Shown: positions 1 through 10,273, numbered from the stretch's first letter. The stretch is DNA of 14,215 nt from Pseudomonadota bacterium (GCA_023444445.1 JAEXMK010000133.1:1-14215); one strand, 5' to 3'. Translations and numbers: made by a program. Notes: generated by a model not told the origin, from the sequence alone.

Positions 1-2
1 TG

Positions 3-2587
<2,585 letters not shown>

Positions 2588-2975
2588 TGCGCGGGCCGGA
2601 GGGCGCAGGTTTGGCTTGCGCAATCTGGTCGCTGAAAAAGAGGGACGGCGCGGTTTGATCCGTGCCGTTTCCCGAACGGGCAGGGCTCCTGCCGCGTGAC
2701 ATTTTGTCCAAGCGATGCCAACAGTCCGACGTGATACATGCTCCGGACGTGATAAAAGCCAAATCTGGCCTTTATGAAATGCAAGCGCAGACGAATGGCG
2801 GCAGGGTGCGGCGAATGGCCGGCACATGCCGGTATCGGTTGTCCCGATGCCGGTTCCTGCGGGCAAGTTCGGGACCCATGAATTGAAGCATCGCGTATGC
2901 CGGAAATCCCTTTCGTTTTCGGGCCGGTGCAAGGGATGTCGTTTCTGGCGGCATCTGAAGGAAGCAGGACAGGAC
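2588..2975 (+). other. Gene-free 388-base gap between ctaD and ctaB
   Basis: No convincing gene is seen here. The short frames crossing it have arginine-rich shadow-type translations and no family match. It holds several small structures: a GGCAGG-GCT-CCTGCC hairpin near 2681-2695, a direct repeat at 2725-2754, an imperfect inverted repeat around ATAAAAGCCA/TGGCCTTTAT at 2752-2775, and GCCGGC-type palindromic stretches near 2819-2833. The rest of the oxidase genes are closely packed, so this gap probably carries a terminator for ctaCD and/or a separate promoter for ctaB onward. No clear -35/-10 pair could be picked out. Confidence 0.5.
2725..2754 (+). repeat. Tandem-like direct repeat with 18-base period, GACGTGATA
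   Basis: GACGTGATA occurs at 2728-2736 and again at 2746-2754; both copies are preceded by TCC(G). The 18-base spacing is close to two helical turns, as seen for paired regulator sites, but no known box is recognised. It lies about 220 bases ahead of ctaB. It could be chance or decayed repeat material. Confidence 0.35.
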
Positions 2976-3929
2976 ATGACCGTTATCGACGATCGCGACA
3001 TGCTGGGCGCACAAAGCTCCGAACTTTCGGAAGCCGGCGCACGCGATTATTTCGAATTGCTGAAGCCACGCGTCATGTCGCTCGTCGTCTTCACGGCCTT
3101 TGCCGGCCTCGTGCTGGCGCCTGGTCACATCAATCCGATTTTGGGCATCATCGCCATTCTCTGTATCGCCGTTGGCGCCGGTGCGTCCGGCGCGCTCAAC
3201 ATGTGGTATGATGCCGATATCGATGCCGTGATGAGCCGTACCGCCAGACGCCCGATCCCGTCGGGCCGCATCGCGCCGCGCGAGGCGCTCGCCTTTGGGC
3301 TGACGCTGTCGGCCTTTTCGGTGGTCATTCTCGGTCTTGCGGTCAACTGGTTCTCGGCCGGCCTGCTTGCCTTCACCATCTTCTTTTATGCCGTCGTTTA
3401 TACGATGTGGCTGAAGCGCTCGACCCCGCAGAACATCGTCATCGGCGGCGCTGCCGGCGCTTTTCCGCCCATGCTCGGGTGGGCCTGCGTCACGGGCGGC
3501 GTTTCGCTTGATAGCATCATCCTGTTCCTCATCATCTTCCTGTGGACACCTGCCCATTTCTGGGCGCTGGCGCTCTTCAAGATGCGCGATTACGGCTCGG
3601 TCGGCATTCCGATGATGCCGAATGTCGCCGGCGAGCGTTCGACCAAAAACCAGATGATCGTTTATGCGGTGCTCACGGCTGCTGCCGCCGTCGCACCTTA
3701 TTTCACCGGCCTTGCGAGCGCCGGTTATGGCATCTTCGCCGCCGTGCTGAGCGCAATCTTCGTCTACTGTTCGCTCATTGTCCGGCGCATGCCTGACGGC
3801 GACGAGAAAATGCTGCCGGCCAAGAAGATGTTCGCATATTCGGTTTTTTATCTCTTCGCGATTTTCTCAGGCCTGCTGGCCGACCATTTCGCGCCGGCTC
3901 TGAAAGCCGCCATGTCGGGAGTCCTGTGA
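2976..3929 (+). CDS. ctaB: Protoheme IX farnesyltransferase (heme O synthase)
   Basis: Integral-membrane UbiA-family prenyltransferase of 317 residues. It attaches a farnesyl chain to protoheme, giving heme O, the precursor of the heme A used by CtaD. The first Asp-rich motif is at 75-83 (NMWYDADID), followed by [10 protein letters not shown]. The CtaB signature [12 protein letters not shown] starts at 142, and the second loop has [16 protein letters not shown] with Asp205. Multiple hydrophobic helices fill the rest. The frame is open upstream to 2826, but the ATG at 2976 is preferred: AGGA at 2966-2969 precedes it by 6 bases, and the upstream part is Arg/Cys-rich and unlike the family. Its stop overlaps the next ATG by one base, so it is translationally linked to the small membrane protein. 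No ctaA (heme A synthase) is in this window. Confidence 0.97.
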   Translation: MTVIDDRDMLGAQSSELSEAGARDYFELLKPRVMSLVVFTAFAGLVLAPGHINPILGIIAILCIAVGAGASGALNMWYDADIDAVMSRTARRPIPSGRIAPREALAFGLTLSAFSVVILGLAVNWFSAGLLAFTIFFYAVVYTMWLKRSTPQNIVIGGAAGAFPPMLGWACVTGGVSLDSIILFLIIFLWTPAHFWALALFKMRDYGSVGIPMMPNVAGERSTKNQMIVYAVLTAAAAVAPYFTGLASAGYGIFAAVLSAIFVYCSLIVRRMPDGDEKMLPAKKMFAYSVFYLFAIFSGLLADHFAPALKAAMSGVL

Positions 3930-4060
3930 TGGAAACGGTGGAGCTGAGCGCGGCTCAGAAAAAATCGAGACGCGGGCGCAACATCGCGCTCGGCCTCCTC
4001 TTGGCCGGCCTGGTGGTGCTGTTCTACATCATCACCATCATCAAGATCGGCTCGCATTGA
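3929..4060 (+). CDS. coxF: CoxF-like single-helix membrane protein of the oxidase cluster (43 aa)
   Basis: A 43-residue protein starting [19 protein letters not shown] basic segment (residues 11-17, KKSRRGR) is followed by one long hydrophobic helix (about 19-40) and a short tail ending in His. By the positive-inside rule the N-terminus should be cytoplasmic. The start ATG overlaps the ctaB stop by one base (ATGA-type junction), which argues strongly for translation. ctaG follows 29 bases later. A small protein in this position between ctaB and ctaG is known in rhizobia and annotated CoxF; I recall the name but cannot confirm it by search. Its biochemical role is not shown by the sequence. 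Assembly or stability of the oxidase is inferred only from position. Short size makes it easy to miss in automatic annotation. Confidence 0.85.
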   Translation: METVELSAAQKKSRRGRNIALGLLLAGLVVLFYIITIIKIGSH

Positions 4061-4089
4061 CGCGCTGATTGAGGGGAGAGGAGGAGGAG

Positions 4090-4710
4090 ATGGCAAATAT
4101 GGAAACGCAGGCGGCAGCGATCGGCAGGCAGAAGGTGAGCAATCGCTCCATTCTCGTGCTCTGTCTCGTGTTTTTCTGCGCCATGATCGGCATGGCCTAT
4201 GCCGCCGTGCCGCTCTACAGCCTGTTCTGCCGCGTCACCGGCTATAACGGCACGACCCAGCGCGTCGAGCAATATTCCGACGTCATCCTCGACAAAACCA
4301 TCAACGTGACCTTCGACGCCAATACGTCGAACGGCCTTAACTGGGATTTCCGCCCGGTCGACAAGAAGGTTACGCCCAAGATCGGCGAAACCGTGCAGGT
4401 GACGTTCAAGGCAACGAACCGTTCGCCGGTCGCGACCACGGGTACGGCGGTCTTCAACGTCACGCCGATGGAAGCGGGTGCCTATTTCAACAAGGTGGAG
4501 TGTTTCTGCTTCACCGAAACGACGCTGCAGCCGGGCGAAACACTGGAAATGCCGGTGGTATTTTTCGTCGATCCTGACATCGCCACGGCGCGCGAAACCA
4601 AAAGCGTTCACACTTTAACGCTGTCCTATACGTTTTATCCGGCCAAAACCGAAAAACCGGTTGCGTCCTTGCCGGTAAAGACAGAATCTGGCGGCAGCAA
4701 ATTGCAATGA
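4090..4710 (+). CDS. ctaG: Cytochrome c oxidase assembly protein CtaG/Cox11 (CuB insertion)
   Basis: Cox11-type copper chaperone, 206 residues, anchored by one N-terminal helix (about 20-39) with a periplasmic beta-sandwich domain. The family delivers copper to the CuB site of subunit I. Visible landmarks are [17 protein letters not shown] with Cys47 just after the helix, and the copper-binding pair Cys138/Cys140 in KVECFCF, followed by the typical LQPGE...MPVVFFVDP. The ATG at 4090 directly follows a purine-rich run (GGAGG repeats, 4078-4089). In-frame alternatives are a TTG at 4069 inside that run and an ATG at 4099; both are less likely or give nearly the same product. It sits between the small CoxF-like gene and ctaE. 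Confidence 0.96.
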   Translation: MANMETQAAAIGRQKVSNRSILVLCLVFFCAMIGMAYAAVPLYSLFCRVTGYNGTTQRVEQYSDVILDKTINVTFDANTSNGLNWDFRPVDKKVTPKIGETVQVTFKATNRSPVATTGTAVFNVTPMEAGAYFNKVECFCFTETTLQPGETLEMPVVFFVDPDIATARETKSVHTLTLSYTFYPAKTEKPVASLPVKTESGGSKLQ

Positions 4711-4713
4711 GGA

Positions 4714-4741
4714 GATCCGGGTCTTTTGAGGGGGCCGGATC
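4714..4741. repeat. Small inverted repeat between ctaG and ctaE
   Basis: GATCCGG (4714-4720) and CCGGATC (4735-4741) are perfect 7-base arms around a 14-base loop, within the 59-base ctaG-ctaE spacer. There is no T-run after it, so a terminator is unlikely. It might be an RNA-stability hairpin or chance. Confidence 0.3.
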
Positions 4742-4769
4742 AGGGAAGAGATAGCAGGGGATTGTCGTC

Positions 4770-5645
4770 ATGGCAGATACGCATCAGAAGAACCACGACT
4801 ACCACATCATAGATCCGAGCCCCTGGCCGCTTCTGGCCTCGATCGGCGCCTTCGTCATGACCTTCGGCGGCGTCTGCTACATGCGTTATCTCTCGGGCGG
4901 CTCATTCAAGCTGTTCGGTCATGAGCTTGCCAACCCCTGGCTGTTCTACATCGGTCTCGTCATCGTGCTTTACGTCATGTACGCCTGGTGGGCGGACACG
5001 ATCAAGGAAGCCCATGAGGGCAGCCATACGCCCGTCGTCTCGTTGCATCTGCGCTACGGCATGATCATGTTCATCGCCTCCGAGGTGATGTTCTTCGTGG
5101 CCTGGTTCTGGGCCTATTTCGATGCCAGCCTCTTCCCGCATGAGGCTATTCAGGCATCCCGCCTCGAATATACCGGTGGGCAGTGGCCGCCAAAGGGTAT
5201 CGAGGTCATCGATCCCTGGCATCTGCCGCTCTACAACACCGTCATCCTGCTGCTGTCCGGCACCTGCGTGACCTGGGCTCACCACGCCCTTCTGCACAAC
5301 GACCGCAAGGGCCTGATTTCCGGCCTCGCGCTCACCGTGGCGCTTGGCGTGCTGTTCTCTGCCGTGCAGATTTACGAATACATGCATGCGCCGTTTGATT
5401 TCAAAAACTCGATCTATGGCGCGACTTTCTTCATGGCCACCGGTTTCCATGGTTTCCACGTCTTCGTTGGCACGGTGTTCCTGCTGGTCTGCCTGTTCCG
5501 CGCCATTGCCGGTGGGTTTACGCCAAAGCAGCATTTCGGCTTCGAGGCCGCTGCCTGGTACTGGCACTTCGTTGACGTCGTCTGGCTGTTCCTGTTCTTC
5601 GCCATCTATATCTGGGGTGGCTGGGGCGCGCCGATCCACGGCTGA
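4770..5645 (+). CDS. ctaE: Cytochrome c oxidase subunit III
   Basis: Core subunit III of the aa3 oxidase, 291 residues with about seven membrane helices. It stabilises subunit I and supports proton uptake. Diagnostic features are SEVMFFVAWFWAYF with the conserved Glu105, WAHHALLHND near 169-178, FHGFHVFVGT (His227, His230), and the C-terminal AWYWHFVDVVWLFLF. Length and helix pattern match the alphaproteobacterial family. The ATG at 4770 has an AGGGGA stretch about 8-9 bases ahead and is the only start giving the usual polar N-terminus (MADTHQKNHDYH). It ends the oxidase structural cluster; a palindromic repeat follows 66 bases later, which may mark the transcript end. Confidence 0.97.
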   Translation: MADTHQKNHDYHIIDPSPWPLLASIGAFVMTFGGVCYMRYLSGGSFKLFGHELANPWLFYIGLVIVLYVMYAWWADTIKEAHEGSHTPVVSLHLRYGMIMFIASEVMFFVAWFWAYFDASLFPHEAIQASRLEYTGGQWPPKGIEVIDPWHLPLYNTVILLLSGTCVTWAHHALLHNDRKGLISGLALTVALGVLFSAVQIYEYMHAPFDFKNSIYGATFFMATGFHGFHVFVGTVFLLVCLFRAIAGGFTPKQHFGFEAAAWYWHFVDVVWLFLFFAIYIWGGWGAPIHG

Positions 5646-5711
5646 TTGCGTTGTATAGAGGACTGGGTCCGCAGCAAGGCATCCTGTTGAGCGAGCGGGT
5701 GCCACGTGTTT

Positions 5712-5829
5712 CTTCTCCCCGCCGGGGAGAAGGTCGCGGCAGCGGGATGAGGGGGCGAGGTCAGCGATAAACTGAGAGGTTGCCCCGTCATCCGACCCTT
5801 CGGGCCACCTTCTCCCCGGCGGGGAGAAG
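5712..5829. repeat. Rhizobial intergenic mosaic-type element with two terminal palindromes
   Basis: A 118-base element. At each end sits a 21-base near-perfect palindrome (CTTCTCCCC...GGGGAGAAG) at 5712-5732 and 5809-5829. The whole arms are also inverted copies of each other (about 5712-5756 versus 5782-5829, with several mismatches), around a centre of about 25 bases. This matches the general description of RIME-type repeats of rhizobia, which carry two large palindromes in about 108 bases. The class name is from memory, not a search. It occupies the ctaE-DUF983 spacer and could fold as RNA into two strong hairpins, possibly stabilising or ending the cta transcript. Confidence 0.8.
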
Positions 5830-5939
5830 ACACAAGCAGCGAAGCCGAGCGCCAGATCACTGCCTTGGTTTAGAAGCACGCTTCCAAACAGGCTCGACGT
5901 CACCCTCGGGCTTTGGCCAACTTCGCGGAAGGTCTCTCC

Positions 5940-6326
5940 ATGTCTGAACCATCAAACGGAAATTTCGCCCCCGTTGACCCCATCAAGGTGGGCTTGAAAG
6001 GCTGCTGCCCGCGTTGCGGAAACGGCCGGCTGTTCGATGGCTTTCTGACCATCAAACCCGCCTGCAGCGCCTGCGGATTGGATTATGGTTTTGCCGATGC
6101 TGGCGATGGACCGGCTGTCTTCGTTATGCTTATCGTCGGTTTTCTGGTGGTCGGGCTGGCCCTCTGGGTCGATCAGCGTTTCGCGCCCCCCGTTTGGGTG
6201 CATATCCTGCTCTGGTTGCCGTTTACGGTTTTTGTCTCCCTCCTGCTGCTGCGCAAGCTCAAAGGGATCATGATTGCGTTGCAATATCGGAATAATGCAA
6301 GCGAAGGCAGGCTTGATCGTGAATGA
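5940..6326 (+). CDS. DUF983 family zinc-ribbon membrane protein
   Basis: A 128-residue protein with an N-terminal four-cysteine zinc-ribbon-like module followed by two membrane helices. The cysteines are Cys23/Cys26 (CPRCGNGRLF) and Cys42/Cys45 (CSACGLDYGF). Next comes the conserved GDGPAVF (about 55-61), which leads into helices near 60-78 and 85-105. This pattern is DUF983. The family's biochemical function is not established. The ATG at 5940 is preferred over an in-frame TTG at 5913 because GGAAGG at 5927-5932 lies 7 bases before it. Its 3' end overlaps the SURF1 start by up to 8 bases, so the pair is translationally coupled. A role in oxidase assembly or metal handling is inferred from this position only. 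Confidence 0.9.
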   Translation: MSEPSNGNFAPVDPIKVGLKGCCPRCGNGRLFDGFLTIKPACSACGLDYGFADAGDGPAVFVMLIVGFLVVGLALWVDQRFAPPVWVHILLWLPFTVFVSLLLLRKLKGIMIALQYRNNASEGRLDRE

Positions 6327-7071
6327 TATGTCCCACATGAAGGCGGCGCAGAGGCGCGTCTGGTTTGCCGCGCCGCTGGTGCTGCTGGCGCTTGCCATTC
6401 TCCTCGGGCTTGGCACCTGGCAGGTCAAGCGGCTCTATTGGAAAGAAGCGCTGATGGCCGATATCGACCAGCGGCGCAGCGCAACTCCGGCGACACTTGC
6501 CGAGATCGAGGCGATCGCCAGAAGCGGCGGCGATATTGAGTATCGCCGGGTCAGTCTTGCCGGAGTTTTTGATCACAGCCGCGAGCGTCATTTCTTCGCC
6601 ACCCATCAGGGCCAAACCGGTTATTACGTCTATACGCCGCTGACGCTCGCCGATGGCCGCATTCTTTTCGTCAATCGCGGCTTCGTACCCTTTGAGATGA
6701 AGGATGCAGCCAAACGGCCCGATGGCCAGGTGAGCGGCGAGGTGACGATAACAGGGCTGGCGCGCGCGCCGCTGGTTGCAAAACCATCCTCGCTGTTGCC
6801 GGACAATGATATCGGCAAGAATATCTTCTACTGGAAGGATCTGGCGGCGATGGCGTCCAGCGCCGAAGTGCCGTCCGACCGGCTGGTCAAGCTCTTCGTG
6901 GATGCGGAGAATGCGCCCAATCCTGGCGGCTGGCCGCAGGGCGGCGTGACGCTGATAGATTTGCCCAACAATCACCTGCAATATGCGATAACGTGGTATG
7001 GTCTGGCGGCGGCCCTTGTCATCGTCGTCGGTTTTGCCTATTTCCGGAACGGTAAGGCGCAGGGTGAATGA
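6319..7071 (+). CDS. surf1: SURF1 family oxidase assembly protein
   Basis: SURF1-like factor of about 250 residues, needed in other organisms for efficient assembly of aa3 oxidase, probably by handling heme A. It has the usual two-helix layout: an N-terminal helix (about 15-32) ending in LGLGTWQVKRLYWKE, a large periplasmic part with YYVYTPL and FVNRGFVP, and a C-terminal block NNHLQYAITWYGLAAALVI forming the second helix. The start is uncertain: GTG 6319 has AGG at 6309-6311 seven bases ahead; ATG 6328 and ATG 6337 are in frame and would shorten it by 3 or 6 residues. It overlaps DUF983 if the GTG is used. Separation from the cta genes by a repeat suggests a separate or read-through transcript. 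Confidence 0.94.
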   Translation: MNDMSHMKAAQRRVWFAAPLVLLALAILLGLGTWQVKRLYWKEALMADIDQRRSATPATLAEIEAIARSGGDIEYRRVSLAGVFDHSRERHFFATHQGQTGYYVYTPLTLADGRILFVNRGFVPFEMKDAAKRPDGQVSGEVTITGLARAPLVAKPSSLLPDNDIGKNIFYWKDLAAMASSAEVPSDRLVKLFVDAENAPNPGGWPQGGVTLIDLPNNHLQYAITWYGLAAALVIVVGFAYFRNGKAQGE

Positions 7072-7134
7072 AGAGCGCGCCGCCCGGTGAGGCAGCTTGC
7101 CGGGCAACGCTAAGGAGTTGGCCAAGGAGCTGGA

Positions 7135-8181
7135 ATGAACATCGCCGTTTCCAAACCCCCTTTGACGATAAGGCTGTGCGGACCGCGCGGCTTTTGTGCG
7201 GGCGTGGACCGGGCGATCCAGATCGTCGTGCTGGCGCTGAAGGCCTATGGCGCGCCGGTCTATGTTCGCCACGAAATCGTGCATAACCGCTATGTGGTGG
7301 AGGGGCTGGAAGCCAAGGGTGCAGTTTTCGTCGAGGAACTGCATGAAATCCCGACGGAGCACCGCGAGCAGCCGGTGGTCTTTTCGGCTCATGGCGTGCC
7401 AAAATCCGTGCCGGAAGATGCGCAGGCACGCAACCTGTTTTATCTCGATGCCACATGCCCGCTCGTTTCCAAGGTCCATAAGCAGGCCATGCGCCACCAG
7501 CGGCTTGGCCGCCATGTCATCCTGATTGGCCATGCCGGTCACCCCGAGGTGATAGGCACCATGGGTCAGCTTCCCGAAGGCACGGTCTCGCTCATCGAAA
7601 CCGTCGAGGATGCGGACCGTTACGAACCGCTGGATCGCGACAATCTCGGCTTCGTCACCCAGACGACATTGTCGGTCGATGATACGGCTGGCGTCATTGC
7701 CAGACTTCAGGAACGGTTCCCGGCTGTCCAGGCGCCCGCCGCCGACAGTATCTGTTACGCAACCACCAATCGTCAGGATGCGGTGAAGCAAGCTGCCCCC
7801 GGCTGCGACCTCTTCATCGTCGTCGGCGCTCCCAATTCCTCCAACTCCAAGCGGCTGGTCGAAGTGGCGCTGCGCGCCGGCGCCAAGCGCTCGGTGCTGG
7901 TGCAGCGAGCGTCGGAAATCGACTGGAATGAGATCGGTGATATCCGCACGGTCGGCCTCTCCGCCGGCGCTTCGGCGCCAGAGGTGATTGTCGATGAGAT
8001 CATCGAGGCCTTCAAGGCGCGTTACGATACGACGCTTGATCTCGCCGTGACGGTTGAGGAAACGGAACATTTCCTCGTCAATCGCGAGCTGCGCAGCATC
8101 GAGCTGACAACGGACGACATGGCGTTTGTGAACGGCAATGCCAATGATGCGCTGCCGCCGAAAACCGCCACCGGCATCTGA
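7135..8181 (+). CDS. ispH: 4-hydroxy-3-methylbut-2-enyl diphosphate reductase
   Basis: IspH/LytB, 348 residues, cytoplasmic iron-sulfur enzyme of the MEP pathway. It reduces HMBPP to IPP and DMAPP. The three cluster cysteines are present: Cys21 in [10 protein letters not shown], Cys108 in [11 protein letters not shown] and Cys207 in [11 protein letters not shown]. Also visible are the substrate-binding histidines in VRHEIVHN and FSAHGVP, catalytic Glu138 in [20 protein letters not shown], and [11 protein letters not shown]. The ATG at 7135 is well supported by AAGGAG at 7124-7129, five bases ahead. In the 63-base spacer after SURF1 there is a small hairpin (GCCCGG 7082-7087 with CCGGGC 7100-7105) without a T-run. 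Its IPP/DMAPP product feeds the farnesyl donor used by CtaB, a metabolic rather than proven regulatory link. Confidence 0.98.
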   Translation: MNIAVSKPPLTIRLCGPRGFCAGVDRAIQIVVLALKAYGAPVYVRHEIVHNRYVVEGLEAKGAVFVEELHEIPTEHREQPVVFSAHGVPKSVPEDAQARNLFYLDATCPLVSKVHKQAMRHQRLGRHVILIGHAGHPEVIGTMGQLPEGTVSLIETVEDADRYEPLDRDNLGFVTQTTLSVDDTAGVIARLQERFPAVQAPAADSICYATTNRQDAVKQAAPGCDLFIVVGAPNSSNSKRLVEVALRAGAKRSVLVQRASEIDWNEIGDIRTVGLSAGASAPEVIVDEIIEAFKARYDTTLDLAVTVEETEHFLVNRELRSIELTTDDMAFVNGNANDALPPKTATGI

Positions 8182-8275
8182 AGCGGGATAGCGCCGTATG
8201 CGGGCGGTTTCCGTCCGACATGCGTCATCCTTCCCCCAAGATTTCCACTCCATCCTTCATCAAGAGATTTTAAAA

Positions 8276-9244
8276 TTGGCAGTTTATACTGATATCACCG
8301 AAGATGATCTGAGGAATTTCCTCACGCAGTACGACGTCGGCAGCCTCACTTCCTATAAGGGAATTGCCGAAGGCGTCGAAAACTCCAATTTCCTGCTCCA
8401 TACCACCAAGGACCCGCTGATTCTCACGCTTTATGAAAAGCGGGTGGAGAAAAACGATCTGCCTTTCTTCCTGGGCCTCATGCAGCATCTGTCCGCCAAG
8501 GGCCTATCCTGCCCCCTGCCGTTGCCGCGCAAGGATGGCGCGCTGCTGGGAGAGTTGTCCGGCCGGCCAGCCGCGCTTATTTCGTTCCTTGAAGGCATGT
8601 GGCTGAGAAAGCCCGAAGCGAAACATTGCCGCGAAGTCGGCAAGGCGCTGGCCGCCATGCATCTGGCGGGTGAGGGCTTCGAGATCAAGCGGCCGAATGC
8701 GCTCTCCGTCGAAGGCTGGAAGGTGCTGTGGGACAAGTCCGAAGCGCGTGCGGACGAGGTGGAGAAGGGCCTGAAAGACGAAATTCGCCCTGAGATCGAT
8801 TATCTCGCGGCCCATTGGCCGAACGATTTGCCAGCCGGCGTCATCCACGCGGATCTGTTTCAGGACAATGTGTTCTTCCTCGGTGACGAACTGTCCGGCC
8901 TGATCGATTTCTATTTCGCCTGCAACGACCTGCTGGCTTATGACGTGTCGATCTGCCTCAACGCCTGGTGCTTCGAAAAGGACGGTGCTTACAACGTCAC
9001 CAAGGGCAAGGCGCTTCTAGAAGGTTATCAGTCGGTGCGGCCGCTCGGCGAAGCGGAACTGGAAGCGCTGCCGCTTCTGGCGCGCGGTTCGGCGCTGCGC
9101 TTCTTCCTGACGCGGCTTTACGACTGGCTGACGACGCCGGCGGGCGCGCTGGTGGTCAAAAAAGACCCGCTGGAATATCTGCGCAAACTGCGGTTCCATC
9201 GTTCCATCGCGACTGTCGCCGAATATGGGCTGGCGGGCGAATGA
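8276..9244 (+). CDS. thrB: Homoserine kinase, APH-fold type (TTG start)
   Basis: Homoserine kinase of the aminoglycoside-phosphotransferase fold, as used in rhizobia and pseudomonads instead of the GHMP-type ThrB of enterics. It phosphorylates homoserine on the way to threonine. The N-terminus [16 protein letters not shown] and the block [15 protein letters not shown] match the family. The Brenner motif HADLFQDN (His191, Asp193, Asn198) and the metal-binding Asp211 in LIDFYFA are intact. No ATG gives this N-terminus; TTG at 8276 does, with AAGAGA at 8262-8267 about 8 bases ahead, giving 322 residues. The frame stays open up to 8198, but the added residues look like non-coding translation. The spacer after ispH is 94 bases. 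Its last codon overlaps the rnhA start by four bases (ATGA). Confidence 0.94.
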   Translation: MAVYTDITEDDLRNFLTQYDVGSLTSYKGIAEGVENSNFLLHTTKDPLILTLYEKRVEKNDLPFFLGLMQHLSAKGLSCPLPLPRKDGALLGELSGRPAALISFLEGMWLRKPEAKHCREVGKALAAMHLAGEGFEIKRPNALSVEGWKVLWDKSEARADEVEKGLKDEIRPEIDYLAAHWPNDLPAGVIHADLFQDNVFFLGDELSGLIDFYFACNDLLAYDVSICLNAWCFEKDGAYNVTKGKALLEGYQSVRPLGEAELEALPLLARGSALRFFLTRLYDWLTTPAGALVVKKDPLEYLRKLRFHRSIATVAEYGLAGE

Positions 9245-9681
9245 AACATGTCGATATTTTCACCGATGGCGCCTGTTCCGGCAATCCCGGGCCGGGCGGC
9301 TGGGGCGCGGTGCTGCGCTACGGTGAAGTGGAGAAAGAACTCTCCGGCGGAGAAGCCGAGACCACCAATAACCGCATGGAGTTGCTGGCCGCTATTTCGG
9401 CGCTTAATGCGCTGAAGAGCCCCTGCGAGGTCGATCTTTATACTGACAGCGCCTATGTGAAGGACGGCATCACCAAATGGATCTTTGGCTGGAAAAAGAA
9501 GGGCTGGAAGACAGCCGATAACAAGCCGGTCAAGAATGTCGAGCTGTGGCAGGCGCTGGAAGCGGCGCAGGAGCGCCACAAGGTCACTCTGCACTGGGTA
9601 AAGGGCCATGCGGGCCACCCGGAAAACGAGCGTGCCGATGAACTGGCGCGCAAAGGCATGGAGCCCTTCAAACGGCGGTAA
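9241..9681 (+). CDS. rnhA: Ribonuclease HI
   Basis: RNase HI, 146 residues, cytoplasmic. It cuts the RNA strand of RNA-DNA hybrids. The catalytic set is complete: Asp9 ([17 protein letters not shown]), Glu47 (NNRMELLAA), Asp69 (LYTDSAYV) and Asp133 (NERADELAR), with the active-site His123 in [12 protein letters not shown]. The basic handle region [16 protein letters not shown] is present, as in the E. coli type. The start ATG overlaps the thrB stop (ATGA), and the upstream ribosome site is weak (GGCGGGCG), so translation probably depends on coupling to thrB. The frame is open much further upstream, but that part is the shadow of thrB. Confidence 0.98.
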   Translation: MKHVDIFTDGACSGNPGPGGWGAVLRYGEVEKELSGGEAETTNNRMELLAAISALNALKSPCEVDLYTDSAYVKDGITKWIFGWKKKGWKTADNKPVKNVELWQALEAAQERHKVTLHWVKGHAGHPENERADELARKGMEPFKRR

Positions 9682-9745
9682 TGGAAGCCTGCTCTATTTG
9701 GGCCCGCAAAATACGTCGCCTTTATCTTCGGCCCATTATCCGGGG

Positions 9746-9773
9746 TTGTGAAAACCGAAACCCGACTTATCTT
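9746..9773 (+). promoter_or_regulatory. Possible housekeeping promoter for the Dabb gene
   Basis: TTGTGA (9746-9751) and TATCTT (9768-9773) are separated by 16 bases and lie about 47 bases before the ATG at 9821. The 139-base rnhA-Dabb spacer is long enough for an independent promoter. Match to the consensus is only moderate. Confidence 0.3.
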
Positions 9774-9820
9774 GTCGTCAAGAGCGCCGGCGTCACGCCG
9801 AGCGCAGGAGAGGAATTCGA

Positions 9821-10129
9821 ATGATCCTGCATTGTGTGTTTTTACGGTTCAAGGCTGCGACCGCAACCTCTGAAAAAAACGCGGCGTTCGAGGCGATTGC
9901 AGCCCTGAAAGACGTGATACCCGGCATCATCGATGTGAAATACGGCCAGAATGTCTCGCCCGAAGGCCTGAACGGCGGCTTCGTCGATGGCTTCATCGTG
10001 ACGCTGGAAAGCCCGGAAGCCCGCGATGAGTATCTCGCCCATCCCCAGCATGTGGAGGCGGGGGAACGTCTGGTGTCGCTCACCGATGGCGGTCTGGCTG
10101 GTCTTCTGGTGTTCGATATGAATGTTTGA
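9821..10129 (+). CDS. Dabb-domain (stress-responsive alpha/beta-barrel) protein
   Basis: A 102-residue protein that fits the Dabb dimeric alpha/beta-barrel family. It opens with a beta strand (MILHCVFLRFK), followed by a helix (NAAFEAIAALKDVIPGI), a strand with the family-typical KYGQNVSPEGLNGGF, a strand (DGFIVTLESPEARDEY), and the helix and strand HPQHVEAGERLV...LLVFDM. These follow the usual Dabb order (HxVxFxxK-like start, G-rich centre, LxxYxxHPxH). Members act as small dimers; some are stress-induced and some are enzymes (cyclases), so no reaction is assigned. AGGAGAGGA at 9806-9814 gives a strong ribosome site for ATG 9821. It has its own upstream spacer and downstream terminator, so it is probably monocistronic. 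Confidence 0.88.
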   Translation: MILHCVFLRFKAATATSEKNAAFEAIAALKDVIPGIIDVKYGQNVSPEGLNGGFVDGFIVTLESPEARDEYLAHPQHVEAGERLVSLTDGGLAGLLVFDMNV

Positions 10130-10153
10130 GAGCGGCTTCTCGCCGCTCTCTTT
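10128..10153 (+). terminator. Rho-independent terminator after the Dabb gene
   Basis: GAGAGCGGC (10128-10136) pairs perfectly with GCCGCTCTC (10142-10150) around a 5-base loop TTCTC, followed by TTT. The stem begins inside the stop codon of the Dabb gene. The short T-run makes it moderate, but the 9-bp GC-rich stem is convincing. Confidence 0.75.
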
Positions 10154-10158
10154 CCGTG

Positions 10159-10236
10159 ATGCTCGGGCTTGTCCCGAGCATCTACAACGTCTCGATTGAG
10201 TTGGACGTGATCAGATCCTCGGCACAGGGCCGAGGA
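10159..10236. repeat. Palindromic rhizobial-type repeat with two stem-loops
   Basis: First hairpin: ATGCTCGGG (10159-10167), a short loop, then CCCGAGCAT (10173-10181). Second: TCCTCGGC (10216-10223) with GCCGAGGA (10229-10236). They are joined by about 34 bases. This CTCGGG...CCCGAG pair with a CTACAACGTCTCGATTGAG linker resembles a widespread rhizobial intergenic repeat (recalled, not searched). It fills the space between the converging Dabb and peroxiredoxin genes and may also serve as a bidirectional stop. A related fragment occurs at 14078-14099. Confidence 0.7.
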
Positions 10237-10273
10237 CGACGTCTTATCTAGGCCAAGGGGCCATTTTTCAACA

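Noticed and set aside
2826..2975. N-terminal extension of ctaB
   Set aside because: The added 50 residues are Arg/Cys-rich and unlike the family; the ATG at 2976 has a good ribosome site.
4902..5903. 333-residue minus-strand open frame opposite ctaE and running through the mosaic repeat
   Set aside because: It reads through a palindromic repeat and the antisense of ctaE; no family features.
6268..8253. 661-residue open frame on the minus strand across SURF1 and ispH
   Set aside because: It lies fully opposite two unmistakable genes, has an Arg/His/Gly-rich composition typical of antisense frames in GC-rich DNA, and shows no recognisable domain.
10251..10268. GGCC-AAGG-GGCC stem followed by ATTTTT as a plus-strand terminator
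   Set aside because: The stem is only four pairs; the stronger terminator at 10128-10153 already ends the plus-strand gene.
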